64,000 bases of DNA from Clostridia bacterium (GTDB taxonomy: Bacteria > Bacillota > Clostridia > Oscillospirales > CAG-272), in assembly GCA_017504625.1 (NCBI GenBank), contig JAFVQU010000020.1, positions 186,001 to 250,000 on the forward strand, written 5' to 3'. Numbering within the stretch: position 1 is the first letter of the stretch; each line of letters opens with the position of its first letter. Made by a program: the position numbers and the translations under genes. A model generated the notes under the pieces. That model made no database searches. It saw only the letters and a program-made list of their open reading frames with translations, and was not told where the DNA came from. Of the stretch, positions 9,418-18,315 are shown piece after piece.

Positions 9418-10467
9418 ATGGCAAACAAAATAATAAAGGTCGAATCGGCGGATATCATTGCGTCGGTATTCGGAAGCTGTGACGCAAACGTAAAGCTTAT
9501 CGAAAAGAAATTCGGTGTGTCTGTACACAATCGGGTTGCGGACGACGGAAGCGACGTTATTATCGTATCGGGTGATGACGAGGGTTATCTCGGAAGTGCT
9601 ACCGAGGCGATAAGATATCTTGTTAAGATGGCAAAATACAACGAGAACATAAACGATCAGAGTGTTGTTTACGTATGCGATATGGTATCATCGGGCAATT
9701 CCTCGTCACTTGAGGAGCTTGGCGACGATACGATATGCGTGACGATGAAGGGAAAGCCTATTAAGGCAAAGACGGTAGGTCAGAAGCATTACGTCAACGC
9801 GATAAAGAAAAACACGATAGTTTTGGGCATCGGTCCTGCCGGCACGGGTAAGACCTTCCTTGCGGTAGCTATGGCGGTAAAGGCATTGCGCGAAAAGCAG
9901 GTGTCAAGAATCATTCTCACCCGTCCCGCAATAGAGGCGGGAGAAAAGCTCGGATTTTTGCCCGGTGACCTGCAAAGCAAGATAGATCCTTATCTCAGAC
10001 CGCTTTACGACTCGCTATATGAGATGATGGGTGCGGAGAACTATCAAAGACAGGTCGAAAAAGGCGTTATAGAGGTAGCCCCACTCGCGTATATGAGAGG
10101 ACGTACCCTTGACGATTCATTCATAATACTTGACGAGGCGCAGAACTGCACTCCCGAGCAGATGAAAATGTTCCTCACACGTCTTGGATTCAGCTCGAAG
10201 GCGGTCGTTACGGGCGACCTTACGCAGACCGACCTGCCCTCAGGTCAGAAGAGCGGTCTTGCAGAAGCGGTCAAGATTCTTTCGGGTATTGAGGATATCG
10301 AAATTCACTCGTTTACAGAACGCGACGTCGTAAGACACAAGCTGGTTCAAAAGATCATTCTCGCGTATGAAAAATACGACAGAGAAAGACGTGAAAAATT
10401 CAACTCTCAAAAGAGCGACAATAAAAAGCATTATGCAAGAAAGGACAACGACGGAGAATACCGTTAA
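9418..10467 (+). CDS. phoH: PhoH family ATPase
   Basis: The 349-residue protein has an N-terminal KH-like part (residues 20-70) and a P-loop ATPase domain with Walker A GPAGTGKT at 139-146. Walker B (FIILDEAQN) lies near residue 235, and [10 protein letters not shown] follows as sensor region. It is the PhoH/PhoL class, cytoplasmic proteins tied to RNA metabolism. It lies between yqfD and ybeY, the conserved Firmicutes order, with a 14-bp gap to ybeY. Confidence 0.95.
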   Translation: MANKIIKVESADIIASVFGSCDANVKLIEKKFGVSVHNRVADDGSDVIIVSGDDEGYLGSATEAIRYLVKMAKYNENINDQSVVYVCDMVSSGNSSSLEELGDDTICVTMKGKPIKAKTVGQKHYVNAIKKNTIVLGIGPAGTGKTFLAVAMAVKALREKQVSRIILTRPAIEAGEKLGFLPGDLQSKIDPYLRPLYDSLYEMMGAENYQRQVEKGVIEVAPLAYMRGRTLDDSFIILDEAQNCTPEQMKMFLTRLGFSSKAVVTGDLTQTDLPSGQKSGLAEAVKILSGIEDIEIHSFTERDVVRHKLVQKIILAYEKYDRERREKFNSQKSDNKKHYARKDNDGEYR

Positions 10468-10481
10468 GTAAGGACAGGAAA

Positions 10482-10976
10482 ATGAAAAGAAAAATGAGTC
10501 TCAGAATATATTTTGAAAACGAGCAGGACAAGCTTCCGCTTACCTACAAGATGAAGATGCTTGTAAGGGAAGCAATCGAAACAACACTTGATTTTGAGGA
10601 TTTCAGAAATACCTGTGAGGTTTCGGTGACCTTTACCGATAATGAGGGAATTCACGAGCTAAATAAGAAATTCAGAGGTGTGGACAAGCCCACTGACGTG
10701 CTTTCCTTCCCACTCTTTGATTTTGAGGGCGAGACCGAGGAGCCTCCTATCGATGAGATCATCAATAACCTCGGTGATATAGTAATTTCTCTTGAAAAGG
10801 CGCAGGAGCAGGCGGAGGAGTACGGTCACAGCTTTGAGCGTGAGACCGCGTTCCTTTGCGTACATTCAATGCTTCACCTTCTTGGCTACGATCACGAAAG
10901 AAGTGAAGAGGAGGACGTTGAGATGCGCGCAAAGCAGAGAGAGATAATGGAAATCATGGGGCTTGGTGTTAAATAA
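10482..10976 (+). CDS. ybeY: Endoribonuclease / rRNA maturation factor YbeY
   Basis: The 164-residue product carries the zinc motif HSMLHLLGYDHE with His128, His132 and His138 as ligands. Conserved GDIVIS and TDVLSFP segments lie earlier. YbeY acts in 16S rRNA 3' end maturation and ribosome quality control. The stop codon overlaps the start of the next gene (TAATG), so the two are translationally coupled. Confidence 0.95.
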   Translation: MKRKMSLRIYFENEQDKLPLTYKMKMLVREAIETTLDFEDFRNTCEVSVTFTDNEGIHELNKKFRGVDKPTDVLSFPLFDFEGETEEPPIDEIINNLGDIVISLEKAQEQAEEYGHSFERETAFLCVHSMLHLLGYDHERSEEEDVEMRAKQREIMEIMGLGVK

Positions 10977-11557
10977 TGAAGCCAAGCGAAAGAAGGGCTC
11001 TTGAAGCCGAAAAAAAAGCGCAAAAGGAAGCTGAGATAAAAGAAAGATCGTTTCAAAGTGACTACGGCTCTGCCGATGACGGCAATTCTGAAAAGCGCGA
11101 GGGATTTTTCAGCAAGCATGTCCGAATAATTACCTTTGCGATATGCGTTGTGCTTATTTTGACCGTGCTTGGCCCTTGGAGCATTGATAGGCTTGTCACT
11201 AAGCACCGCGAGTCGATATTCGGCTCTGATATGAGCAACAAGGAGGATATAACTCCGAACGATATCGTCGCTCTTGCGCGGCTTGGAGAAACGCTTACGT
11301 GGAATGATCTTAACGATTTCAACTATAACGATCTTAGTCAGGAGTATCTTGATGAGGTCACCAATAAAAAGAGGACTGAGTACCGCAGGGAATATGCCGT
11401 TGACGGAATGCTTGTTGTCAGAGTCATAGGCAACAGCTTAAGCGGCCGCCCCGCAAGCGTACAGCTTTTATATTACGGCAAGGATGCTGAGGTAATGAAT
11501 GAAATAAGGGGAAAGGACGTAACAGACTTCCTCACACGACACGGATATCTGAAATAA
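10976..11557 (+). CDS. Unknown single-TM protein in the ybeY-era interval
   Basis: Not recognised. The 193-residue product has a charged, probably helical N-terminus (ERRALEAEKKAQKEAEIKE), a single TM helix near residues 47-66, and a roughly 125-residue outer domain. The outer domain starts with a helix-rich segment (TPNDIVALARLGETLTW) and ends in a beta-rich part (DGMLVVRVIGNSLSGRPASVQLLYY). Its start overlaps the ybeY stop. In many Firmicutes this position is taken by dgkA and cdd. The predicted topology is type II, with the domain outside. Confidence 0.7.
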   Translation: MKPSERRALEAEKKAQKEAEIKERSFQSDYGSADDGNSEKREGFFSKHVRIITFAICVVLILTVLGPWSIDRLVTKHRESIFGSDMSNKEDITPNDIVALARLGETLTWNDLNDFNYNDLSQEYLDEVTNKKRTEYRREYAVDGMLVVRVIGNSLSGRPASVQLLYYGKDAEVMNEIRGKDVTDFLTRHGYLK

Positions 11558-11569
11558 AGGAACACAGAA

Positions 11570-12454
11570 ATGAAAAGAACAGGATTTATAGCAATAGTCG
11601 GACGCCCTAACGTGGGTAAGTCCACGCTTCTTAATACGATTCTCGGAGAAAAGGTTGCGATAGTATCGTCAAAGCCGCAGACCACGAGAAACAGAATTAT
11701 CGGAATACATACGAAAGACGATGATCAGTACGTCTTTCTTGACACACCCGGTATTTTTAAGCCGAGAAATTCGCTTGGAACCTTTATGGTTAAAACTGCA
11801 AATTCGTCAATGCAGGATGCTGATGCAGTAATCCTCGTCGTTGATACGGGTAAGCCTATAAGCGACGTTGAAAAGAACGTCATAGAATATCTTAAAAAGA
11901 CAAAAACACCTGGCGTGCTTGCGCTCAACAAGATAGACACATATCGCCGTGAGCAGATCGCCGAGGCAATAGCTGCATATGCGGCACTTCACGATTTCTC
12001 TGCGGTAGTACCGATATGTGCAAAGAACGGTAAGGGAGTTGACGCACTTCTCGACGAGTGTGCGCCCTTCCTTCAGGAGTCGGATTTCTTCTTCCCTGAG
12101 GATATGGTAACCGACCAGTCTGAGCGTCAGGTTGCGGCCGAGATCATCCGAGAAAAGCTTCTTCGTACGCTCAACAAGGAGATTCCCCACGGTGTTGCGG
12201 TTGCAATAGAGGAATTCAAGGACGAGGGAAGTCTTGTCAGCATCCGTGCCGAGATATACTGTGAGAAGGCATCGCACAAGGGAATTATCGTCGGCAAAAA
12301 CGGCGAGGAGCTTAAGCGTGTAGGCTCGTACGCTCGTGCGGATCTCGAGGCGATTTTCGGAGCAAAGGTATACCTTAACCTTTGGGTAAAGGTCAAGGAA
12401 AACTGGCGCGACAGTCAGAGAGGTATTACCGATTTCGGATATTCCGAGGAATAA
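11570..12454 (+). CDS. era: GTPase Era
   Basis: The 294-residue protein has G1 GRPNVGKS at 11-18, effector Thr residues near TTRNRI, DTPG (G3) near 60-63, NKID (G4) near 122, and a C-terminal KH domain with GKNGEELKRVG. Era binds the 3' end of 16S rRNA and acts in 30S assembly. Full length. It lies in the ybeY-era-recO run. Confidence 0.97.
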   Translation: MKRTGFIAIVGRPNVGKSTLLNTILGEKVAIVSSKPQTTRNRIIGIHTKDDDQYVFLDTPGIFKPRNSLGTFMVKTANSSMQDADAVILVVDTGKPISDVEKNVIEYLKKTKTPGVLALNKIDTYRREQIAEAIAAYAALHDFSAVVPICAKNGKGVDALLDECAPFLQESDFFFPEDMVTDQSERQVAAEIIREKLLRTLNKEIPHGVAVAIEEFKDEGSLVSIRAEIYCEKASHKGIIVGKNGEELKRVGSYARADLEAIFGAKVYLNLWVKVKENWRDSQRGITDFGYSEE

Positions 12455-12473
12455 AAAAATTAGGGGGGGCAAT

Positions 12474-13271
12474 ATGGTTTTTGCGACCGACGGTATCATC
12501 ACTCGAGTGAGTGAATACGGTGTGAGCGATAAAATAATAAACATAATAACCCCCGAGTACGGACGAATCGGAGTTATCGTTAAGGGCGGTCGCTCACCCG
12601 GTGGAAAAAACACGCCGATATCTCAGTTATTTACATACGGGAATTTTGAAATATATAAGAAAAATTCTGCATATTGGCTGCGCGGTGGATCAATAATAAA
12701 TCCTTTTTATGATCTTTCAATAGAAATATCAGGGCTTGCTCTTGCCACTTATCTTTGCGATCTCGCTAACGAGTTGACCGATGAGGAGGATAGCGACGAC
12801 AACCGTGAGATTCTGCGGCTTCTGCTTAATTCGCTTTATCTTATTGGACGTAGGAAGAAGGATAAAACGCTTATAAAGTCTGTCTTTGAAATGCGCGCGG
12901 CGGCGATTTCGGGATATTGTCCCGAGCTATCTTATTGCGCGTATTGCAGAGAGCCAAATCCCGATCTAATGTACCTTGACGTCATGGGCGGTAAGCTTAT
13001 ATGCACCGATTGCATGGCTAAGCGGGGGAGAAAAGCAGACATCTCAAAAGAGTTTGAGGATATGCCCGAAGCAAGCGTTATTTGCCCGGTTTCCTTGAGT
13101 GCGGTTGCGGCTATGCGATATATCATATCTTCTTCTCAGGATAAGGTCTTTTCGTTTAATCTGAAGGATGAAAACGACATTCACGATCTTTCAAGAACTT
13201 GTGAAACCTATATTTTGAGTCATGTCGGCAGAGGCTTTGACTCGCTTGATTTTTATAAGGCTGTCAAATAA
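12474..13271 (+). CDS. recO: DNA repair protein RecO
   Basis: The 265-residue product has the N-terminal OB fold (GIITRVSEYGVSDKIINIITPEYG) and a C-terminal helical part with a four-Cys zinc site (CAYC near residue 157, CTDC near 180). RecO loads RecA on SSB-coated DNA together with RecR. The start follows AGGGGGG. It is the last gene of its run, followed at once by a terminator. Confidence 0.95.
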   Translation: MVFATDGIITRVSEYGVSDKIINIITPEYGRIGVIVKGGRSPGGKNTPISQLFTYGNFEIYKKNSAYWLRGGSIINPFYDLSIEISGLALATYLCDLANELTDEEDSDDNREILRLLLNSLYLIGRRKKDKTLIKSVFEMRAAAISGYCPELSYCAYCREPNPDLMYLDVMGGKLICTDCMAKRGRKADISKEFEDMPEASVICPVSLSAVAAMRYIISSSQDKVFSFNLKDENDIHDLSRTCETYILSHVGRGFDSLDFYKAVK

Positions 13272-13297
13272 AAAAGTCGGCATCAAGCCGACTTTTT
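13272..13297. terminator. Bidirectional terminator between recO and the TIGR04086-type gene
   Basis: AAAAGTCGGC pairs with GCCGACTTTT around a 5-nt loop. A-runs and T-runs flank both sides, so it can end convergent transcripts from both strands. Confidence 0.88.
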
Positions 13298-13791
13298 TAT
13301 TTGAATCTTCTGTGCTTTCTTGGGTCAACTTTTCTTTTTGCATTTCCCGCAAATGAGCCAAGTATGCAAAAGAGAATTGCGATGCCGTGAAGCAGGGATT
13401 GTTGCCAGAATTCATAGCCTGATACCGATATACCTTGCAAAAGTAAAGAGATAAGTATGGTAAAGACCGTAATGATTCCGCCCGTTACGATTCCACAAAG
13501 GAGCGGGGCATCTCCTGTTTTCTTGGTGCAAACAAATCCCGCAACAAACATCGATGGCAATAGGGAAGCCAGTGACATTGGCATTATAAGCGAATCGGGA
13601 TCGGGATTTGCATATGCGACCGCACATGCGATGCTTATAAGAACAATGCCAACCATCGCAAACGAAATAAGTCCCGACAAAGAATTGCGCAGAACTTGGG
13701 AGAAAAGCGGCTGATCGTCATTTGAGTGCGGTATCAATGCGGTCGATCTGCGTATGGCAGGCACTCCGCCGCGGTTATCTTTTCCGAGCAT
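13297..13791 (-). CDS. TIGR04086-type small membrane protein next to yajC
   Basis: The 164-residue product has a polar N-terminus of about 30 residues, then four hydrophobic segments (about 38-60, 72-90, 98-120 and 128-148) and a basic tail. Size, topology and position downstream of yajC fit the TIGR04086 membrane family of Clostridia, whose function is unknown. Its ribosome site (GGAGG) lies inside the descending arm of a large hairpin that also looks like the yajC terminator; see the separate entry. Confidence 0.7.
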   Translation of the reverse strand: MLGKDNRGGVPAIRRSTALIPHSNDDQPLFSQVLRNSLSGLISFAMVGIVLISIACAVAYANPDPDSLIMPMSLASLLPSMFVAGFVCTKKTGDAPLLCGIVTGGIITVFTILISLLLQGISVSGYEFWQQSLLHGIAILFCILGSFAGNAKRKVDPRKHRRFK

Positions 13792-13794
13792 AAT

Positions 13795-13856
13795 AAAAAC
13801 ACCTCCGAAAGAGTCATATATTCTTACAAAAATATATGTCGTCGGGGGTGTTTTTA
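13795..13856 (-). promoter_or_regulatory. Hairpin that joins the yajC terminator to the next ribosome site
   Basis: On the minus strand, AAAAACACC at the 5' side pairs with GGTGTTTTT at the 3' side. A second paired block, CATATAT with ATATATG, lies inside. The 3' arm contains the Shine-Dalgarno GGAGG and a T-run and ends 3 nt before the ATG at 13791. It can act as a terminator and, if read through, hide the ribosome site. Confidence 0.7.
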
Positions 13857-13875
13857 TGCCAGATGTTGAATATAA

Positions 13876-14202
13876 TCAGTCAACCGAATCTTCAGCCTTT
13901 ACGTCGACTCTGCTTACAGCAGACTTAAGAATTCTGATCTTAGTGCCGCCGCGAGTAGTTTCGATAACACAGGTCTCTTCCTTAATGCTTACGATCTTAC
14001 CGATAATACCGCCGATAGTAGTGATTTCATCACCAACCTGAAGGCCGTTTCTCATAGCCGCGGTTTCCTTTTCCTGCTTCTTCTGAGGACGGATGCCAAA
14101 GAAGTAGAAAACAACGACCATAACGACGAGAAGACCTATGGTAAGAAGTCCGGAACCGCCGCCCGTATTGGCTGCTTCAAGTGCAAAAAGTGTATTGAAC
14201 AT
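13876..14202 (-). CDS. yajC: Preprotein translocase subunit YajC
   Basis: The 108-residue protein has one N-terminal TM helix (residues 18-38), the signature FGIRPQKKQEKE, and a small beta-rich cytoplasmic domain (GDEITTIGGIIGKIVSIKE). YajC associates with SecDF-SecYEG. The family is normally 85-115 residues long. It is transcribed leftward, divergent from rimM. Confidence 0.94.
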   Translation of the reverse strand: MFNTLFALEAANTGGGSGLLTIGLLVVMVVVFYFFGIRPQKKQEKETAAMRNGLQVGDEITTIGGIIGKIVSIKEETCVIETTRGGTKIRILKSAVSRVDVKAEDSVD

Positions 14203-14351
14203 AATTTGAAAGTCCTTTCTATTTGATTATACTACCTATATATTTTACCATCTTTTCCCCGAAATTCAACCACTTATTTGTAAATTTTTTGATAACCAAC
14301 GGTAAGATGGCATAATTATCAGCCTTGATTTAAAAAAATTGGCTCGTTTAC

Positions 14352-14380
14352 TTGCTTTTTGTAATAATGTGTGATATAAT
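14352..14380 (+). promoter_or_regulatory. Promoter of the rimM-trmD operon
   Basis: TTGCTT (14352-14357), a 17-bp spacer and TATAAT (14375-14380) with upstream TGTG lie about 46 bp before the rimM start. Confidence 0.7.
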
Positions 14381-14426
14381 TACTCTGTATAATAATATTT
14401 ATTTTAAATTACTATGCGAGGAATAT

Positions 14427-14945
14427 ATGGAAAGAAAAAAATTTCTTGAATGCGCAATAATCATAAACACACACGGTGTTCGCGGAAACGTAAAGCTGGA
14501 ATCGCTTTGTGACTCTCCCGCAGTATTGGCAGATCTTCCGAGAGTTTTCGTCAAGGAAGGCAACAATTACCGAGAGATAAAGGTGCTTCACACGTCTGTT
14601 TTCAAGAGCTTCGTTCTTGCAGATCTTGAGGGAATAACCGATATGGATGCCGCGGCCGCTATGAAGGGTACGACTCTTTATGCCGCGCGTGAGGACTTTG
14701 ATCTTGACGAGGGTGACTATTTTATTGCCGATCTTATCGGGCTTGACGTCGTAGATGTAGATGACGGTAAAAAATACGGCGTAATAAAGGACGTTATCAA
14801 CCGCGGTTCGTCGGATATTTACGTTGTTAATACCCCAAACGGTGAGAGAATGATGCCTGCCGTTGAGGAATTTGTCAAGAAGGTTGATATTGACGGCGGT
14901 AAGGTTTTCGTAAAGCCTATTTCCGGACTTTTGTCCGATGATTGA
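14427..14945 (+). CDS. rimM: Ribosome maturation factor RimM
   Basis: I place the start at the ATG at 14427 after GAGGAATAT; the longer open frame runs back into the promoter. The 172-residue product has the N-terminal RimM beta-barrel (IINTHGVRGNVKLESL) and a C-terminal PRC-barrel-like part (YFIADLIGLDVVD... MMPAVEEFVKKVD). It assists 30S maturation and binds S19. It lies 15 bp upstream of trmD, the conserved pair. Confidence 0.95.
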   Translation: MERKKFLECAIIINTHGVRGNVKLESLCDSPAVLADLPRVFVKEGNNYREIKVLHTSVFKSFVLADLEGITDMDAAAAMKGTTLYAAREDFDLDEGDYFIADLIGLDVVDVDDGKKYGVIKDVINRGSSDIYVVNTPNGERMMPAVEEFVKKVDIDGGKVFVKPISGLLSDD

Positions 14946-14960
14946 TTAAGGAAGACGGGT

Positions 14961-15668
14961 ATGAGATTTGATATAATGACGCTCTTTCCCGATATGGTGG
15001 ACTATATTCTTAGCGAGAGCATTATCGGCAGAGCGAGAAAAAGCGGCGCGGTTGAGGTAAACGTTTACAATATCCGCGATTACAGCGAGGATAAGCACCG
15101 CAGAGTTGACGATACGCCTTACGGAGGCGGTAAAGGAATGCTTATGATGGCTCCACCTATCTACAATTGCTATTCTGCTATACTTGAAGAGCAGAAAAAG
15201 GTAGGACTTGAGGTCGAACATCGCAAAGTCGTCTATATGTCGCCCGCAGGCAAGGTATTAAATCAGAAAAAAGCTGAGGAGCTTGCCGCGTATGATAATA
15301 TAATAGTCCTTTGCGGACATTACGAGGGTGTTGACCGCAGAATTATTGACGAAATAGTTGACGAGGAAATATCAATAGGAGATTTCGTGCTTACGGGTGG
15401 CGAGATACCCGCAACGATACTTGTCGACTGTGTGTCACGACTGCTACCCGGTGTACTTTCCGATCCCGAGTGCTATGAAAAGGAGAGCATTTCGTCGGGA
15501 ATGCTTGAATATCCGCAGTATACAAGACCTTACGAGTTTCACGGTGTAAAGGTGCCTGACGTTCTCATCTCCGGACATCACGCAAATATCGATAAATGGA
15601 GGGACGAGTCCGCAAGGCGTCTTACTGAAGAAAACCGTCCCGATCTTCTCAAAAAGGAAAACTTTTAA
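14961..15668 (+). CDS. trmD: tRNA (guanine-N1)-methyltransferase TrmD
   Basis: The 235-residue SPOUT methyltransferase makes m1G37 in tRNA. Visible motifs are the N-terminal MRFDIMTLFPDM, DDTPYGGGKGMLM near residue 50, the trefoil-knot region LCGHYEGVDRRI near 115, and IGDFVLTGGE near 138. Full length. rplS, which often follows trmD, is not next here; the following gene is a polytopic membrane protein. Confidence 0.97.
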   Translation: MRFDIMTLFPDMVDYILSESIIGRARKSGAVEVNVYNIRDYSEDKHRRVDDTPYGGGKGMLMMAPPIYNCYSAILEEQKKVGLEVEHRKVVYMSPAGKVLNQKKAEELAAYDNIIVLCGHYEGVDRRIIDEIVDEEISIGDFVLTGGEIPATILVDCVSRLLPGVLSDPECYEKESISSGMLEYPQYTRPYEFHGVKVPDVLISGHHANIDKWRDESARRLTEENRPDLLKKENF

Positions 15669-15697
15669 ATTATTCTGTATGAAAGGAGGATACCGAC

Positions 15698-17692
15698 TTG
15701 CAAAACGAGCATAAAAACAACTTGGAAAAGAGAAAATCTCAATCCTTTATTGTCAACGGTTTGAATAGCGTGTTTTTAATAATATATTCTTTTTTTGCAA
15801 GATGCGGTCTTATCAGACAGGTATCTTCAAACGATAAGCTATACGATGACGACGTGATCGTTGGAGCACTCAAGCCTAAGGCAACCGCGTCGAAAAAAAG
15901 ATCATTTAAAGCCGACAGCCTGCTTGAAGGCTCAAAATCATTGAATGTCATCGGTAAATTAGGCGCAGGTCTTGCGCATATGTCCGTCAACGTTTACGGT
16001 GTCTTTTTCTTCGTATATTCTCTTATCTCAATATTTATGTTTTACGTTAAGTCATCACTTAACGGACAAAGCGTTGACGGTGCATCGACCATTTTAACCG
16101 CAACGGTCATTCTGATCTGCTCAATACCCATGGTGTTCACGTCAAAATCTGCGTTGAGCGCGGTTTCGGGAAGTAATATAGCAAGAAGGATAGTCCTGAC
16201 CGTGTTTGCCGTACCTGAGGAAAAGCTCAGATCCAAAAAGACTTACGGTGGAAGTGAATACGTCTTTACAGCCGTAGTATTGGCAATATTGTTAGGAATA
16301 TTTACGTATTTTCTTCATCCCGCTTATGTTCCGGCTTTGGTTGGAATATTGCTTGCGATATGTATTGTTTTTGCAAATCCCGAGGCGTGCGTTCTCGTAA
16401 CGATTGCGGTAACTCCGTTCCTTCAGTATACAAAGAATGCTGAAAATATTCTCGGATTGCTTATTGCTGCCGGATTGATCTCGTATTTTGATAAGCTGGT
16501 TAGAAAAAAGAGAACGAGGTATGCTTCAATTGAAGGCATTTTTATCGTTTTGATCTGCGGATTTATTCTGGTGTCCGGAATTTTCTCGGTTGGCGGAGCG
16601 GATACCTTTATGAGAAGCGTTAATACCGCACTGACGGTTGCGGGCGGATTTTTCCTGACGTATAATCTTATAAGAGGTGAAAACAAGCTTAACACCGCAA
16701 TTAAGATCCTTCTCGTTTCCTTCTCGGCAATTTGCCTATCGGGAATATGGAATATGTTCTATAACGCCTTCGTTGCTCAGAATATTTACTCGCTGCATGA
16801 AGAGGTCGCTCCTATATTTGAGAATAACGTAATTTACATAGCGGACAGTGCTTCGGTATTCAGCGTTATGTCGGTTTTGCTTATGCCGCTGCTTTTTGCC
16901 AACGTAGCGAAGCGCAAAAGCTTTAAGGGGAAGGCATTGGCACTGGTTCTTGCATTTATTGCCATTGTTGCCGCGTATATATACGGCAGCTACGAGGCGG
17001 TTATCGCAATATCTGTTGAATGTCTGATTTTCCTAGTGCTGTATAGCCATAAGACTCTTACGGCTATATTCGTTGCATTAATTCCGATTTCAATATGTAT
17101 ATTGATCTATCCGTATTTTATGACGAGATTCGGACTTCCGAGCTTTCCTGACGTACTGAGAAGCGTACTTCCTCTCAACGCGCCCGAATCAGAGTATCGT
17201 GCGGAAAACATAGAATGCGTCTGGAACATTATAAGAGATGGCAACTGGAGCGGAATAGGAGTCGGAGATAGCGTACTGAACGTTTATTACAGAGCGTATT
17301 CTGATTCTGTATCGGTAGGCTTGATCGGTACCGGTAACGTATGGATGCAGTTATTGTGCTGGTCGGGAATCGGCGGATTTGCTTCATTGACGGTTGGTTT
17401 GATCCTGATATGTCTTAAATCCTTGGGACATATCATCAGATCGGAGAAATCGACACAAAGAGCTGATATGCTTGCTCTGTTTTGCGGAGTAATAGGCTCG
17501 CTTTTGCTTGGCTCGGTCAGCTGTCTGTGGAATGATATCAGGATGCTATACCTTTTCTTCGTGTGCAGTGCATTGCTCGCCGTCTATTCACACGAATACA
17601 GAAGAAAAGAAAGACAGAGGAGCTTGTCTATGAACGATTACGGTGATTCAAAGGACTTTGAATTCAGAAACCGTATAGGCAAAGAAAGATAA
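15698..17692 (+). CDS. O-antigen ligase-like polytopic membrane protein
   Basis: The start is TTG at 15698, 7 nt after a perfect AGGAGGA. The 664-residue product has a basic N-terminal cytoplasmic part of about 95 residues, roughly ten to twelve TM helices, and a large outer loop near residues 480-540. This layout is typical of the Wzy/WaaL (O-antigen ligase/polymerase) superfamily. Within that loop, NGNWSGIGVGDSVLNVYY resembles the conserved G-x-G-x-G region of such proteins. It probably handles a lipid-linked surface polysaccharide, but substrate is unknown. Two membrane-anchored genes follow closely and may form a complex with it. Confidence 0.75.
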   Translation: MQNEHKNNLEKRKSQSFIVNGLNSVFLIIYSFFARCGLIRQVSSNDKLYDDDVIVGALKPKATASKKRSFKADSLLEGSKSLNVIGKLGAGLAHMSVNVYGVFFFVYSLISIFMFYVKSSLNGQSVDGASTILTATVILICSIPMVFTSKSALSAVSGSNIARRIVLTVFAVPEEKLRSKKTYGGSEYVFTAVVLAILLGIFTYFLHPAYVPALVGILLAICIVFANPEACVLVTIAVTPFLQYTKNAENILGLLIAAGLISYFDKLVRKKRTRYASIEGIFIVLICGFILVSGIFSVGGADTFMRSVNTALTVAGGFFLTYNLIRGENKLNTAIKILLVSFSAICLSGIWNMFYNAFVAQNIYSLHEEVAPIFENNVIYIADSASVFSVMSVLLMPLLFANVAKRKSFKGKALALVLAFIAIVAAYIYGSYEAVIAISVECLIFLVLYSHKTLTAIFVALIPISICILIYPYFMTRFGLPSFPDVLRSVLPLNAPESEYRAENIECVWNIIRDGNWSGIGVGDSVLNVYYRAYSDSVSVGLIGTGNVWMQLLCWSGIGGFASLTVGLILICLKSLGHIIRSEKSTQRADMLALFCGVIGSLLLGSVSCLWNDIRMLYLFFVCSALLAVYSHEYRRKERQRSLSMNDYGDSKDFEFRNRIGKER

Positions 17693-17711
17693 GCGGAAAG
17701 GAATTTATAAG

Positions 17712-18314
17712 ATGTCAGAAAATAAAAATTATGATTCAAAGCAGGACTTTGATTTGAAGAGTGCTGATGCTCATAAGAAGGAAAGTGGTGCAGGATTGCA
17801 GTCATCACCCGGAGGAGTTAAGAATTTCAAGATGACATCCGGTGGCGCCCCTGCTAATAAAGGAAAGAAAAAAACTCCCATAGTAGCTGATATAATAGCG
17901 GGTATTCTCATCATCGCGATTGCAATCGGAGTAATTGTGGGAACTGTATATATGTTCAGATATCAGTCGAATGATTACGGAAATATTAATATAGAGTACC
18001 AGATGCTCATTTACACTGATAAAGATGAAAGCTATTATGCGCCGATGAAGAATAAATCCCTTTACGTCGATGCGGACGATAATTCAATATACTTCGGTAA
18101 GGTGACCGATATGGAGTTCTCAGCCGATACAAAGGGAAATGATGTGCTTATTTTAACTGTTTCCGCGCAGGTGAAGCATAGAAAGAGCGACGGATATTCG
18201 ATAAGCGGCAGCAGATTGGCTGTTGGATGTGAATATACAGTCAGATCGGAATCTATTGCGGTCAGTGGTATTATAGTAGAGCTTGGTACCGCAGCCTCGG
18301 AAGGAGGAAAGTGA
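17712..18314 (+). CDS. Unknown single-TM protein between the ligase-like and DUF4330 genes
   Basis: Not recognised as a named family. The 200-residue product has a polar Ser/Gly/Lys-rich cytoplasmic part (residues 1-58), one TM helix (59-82), and a beta-rich outer domain of about 115 residues. The outer domain includes NKSLYVDADDNSIYFGKVTDMEF and a repeated strand pattern. The outer domain loosely resembles the DUF4330 protein that follows; the two may be paralogous. It lies 19 bp after the ligase-like gene, and its stop is 1 bp ahead of the next start, so one operon is likely. Confidence 0.65.
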   Translation: MSENKNYDSKQDFDLKSADAHKKESGAGLQSSPGGVKNFKMTSGGAPANKGKKKTPIVADIIAGILIIAIAIGVIVGTVYMFRYQSNDYGNINIEYQMLIYTDKDESYYAPMKNKSLYVDADDNSIYFGKVTDMEFSADTKGNDVLILTVSAQVKHRKSDGYSISGSRLAVGCEYTVRSESIAVSGIIVELGTAASEGGK

Positions 18315-18315
18315 A

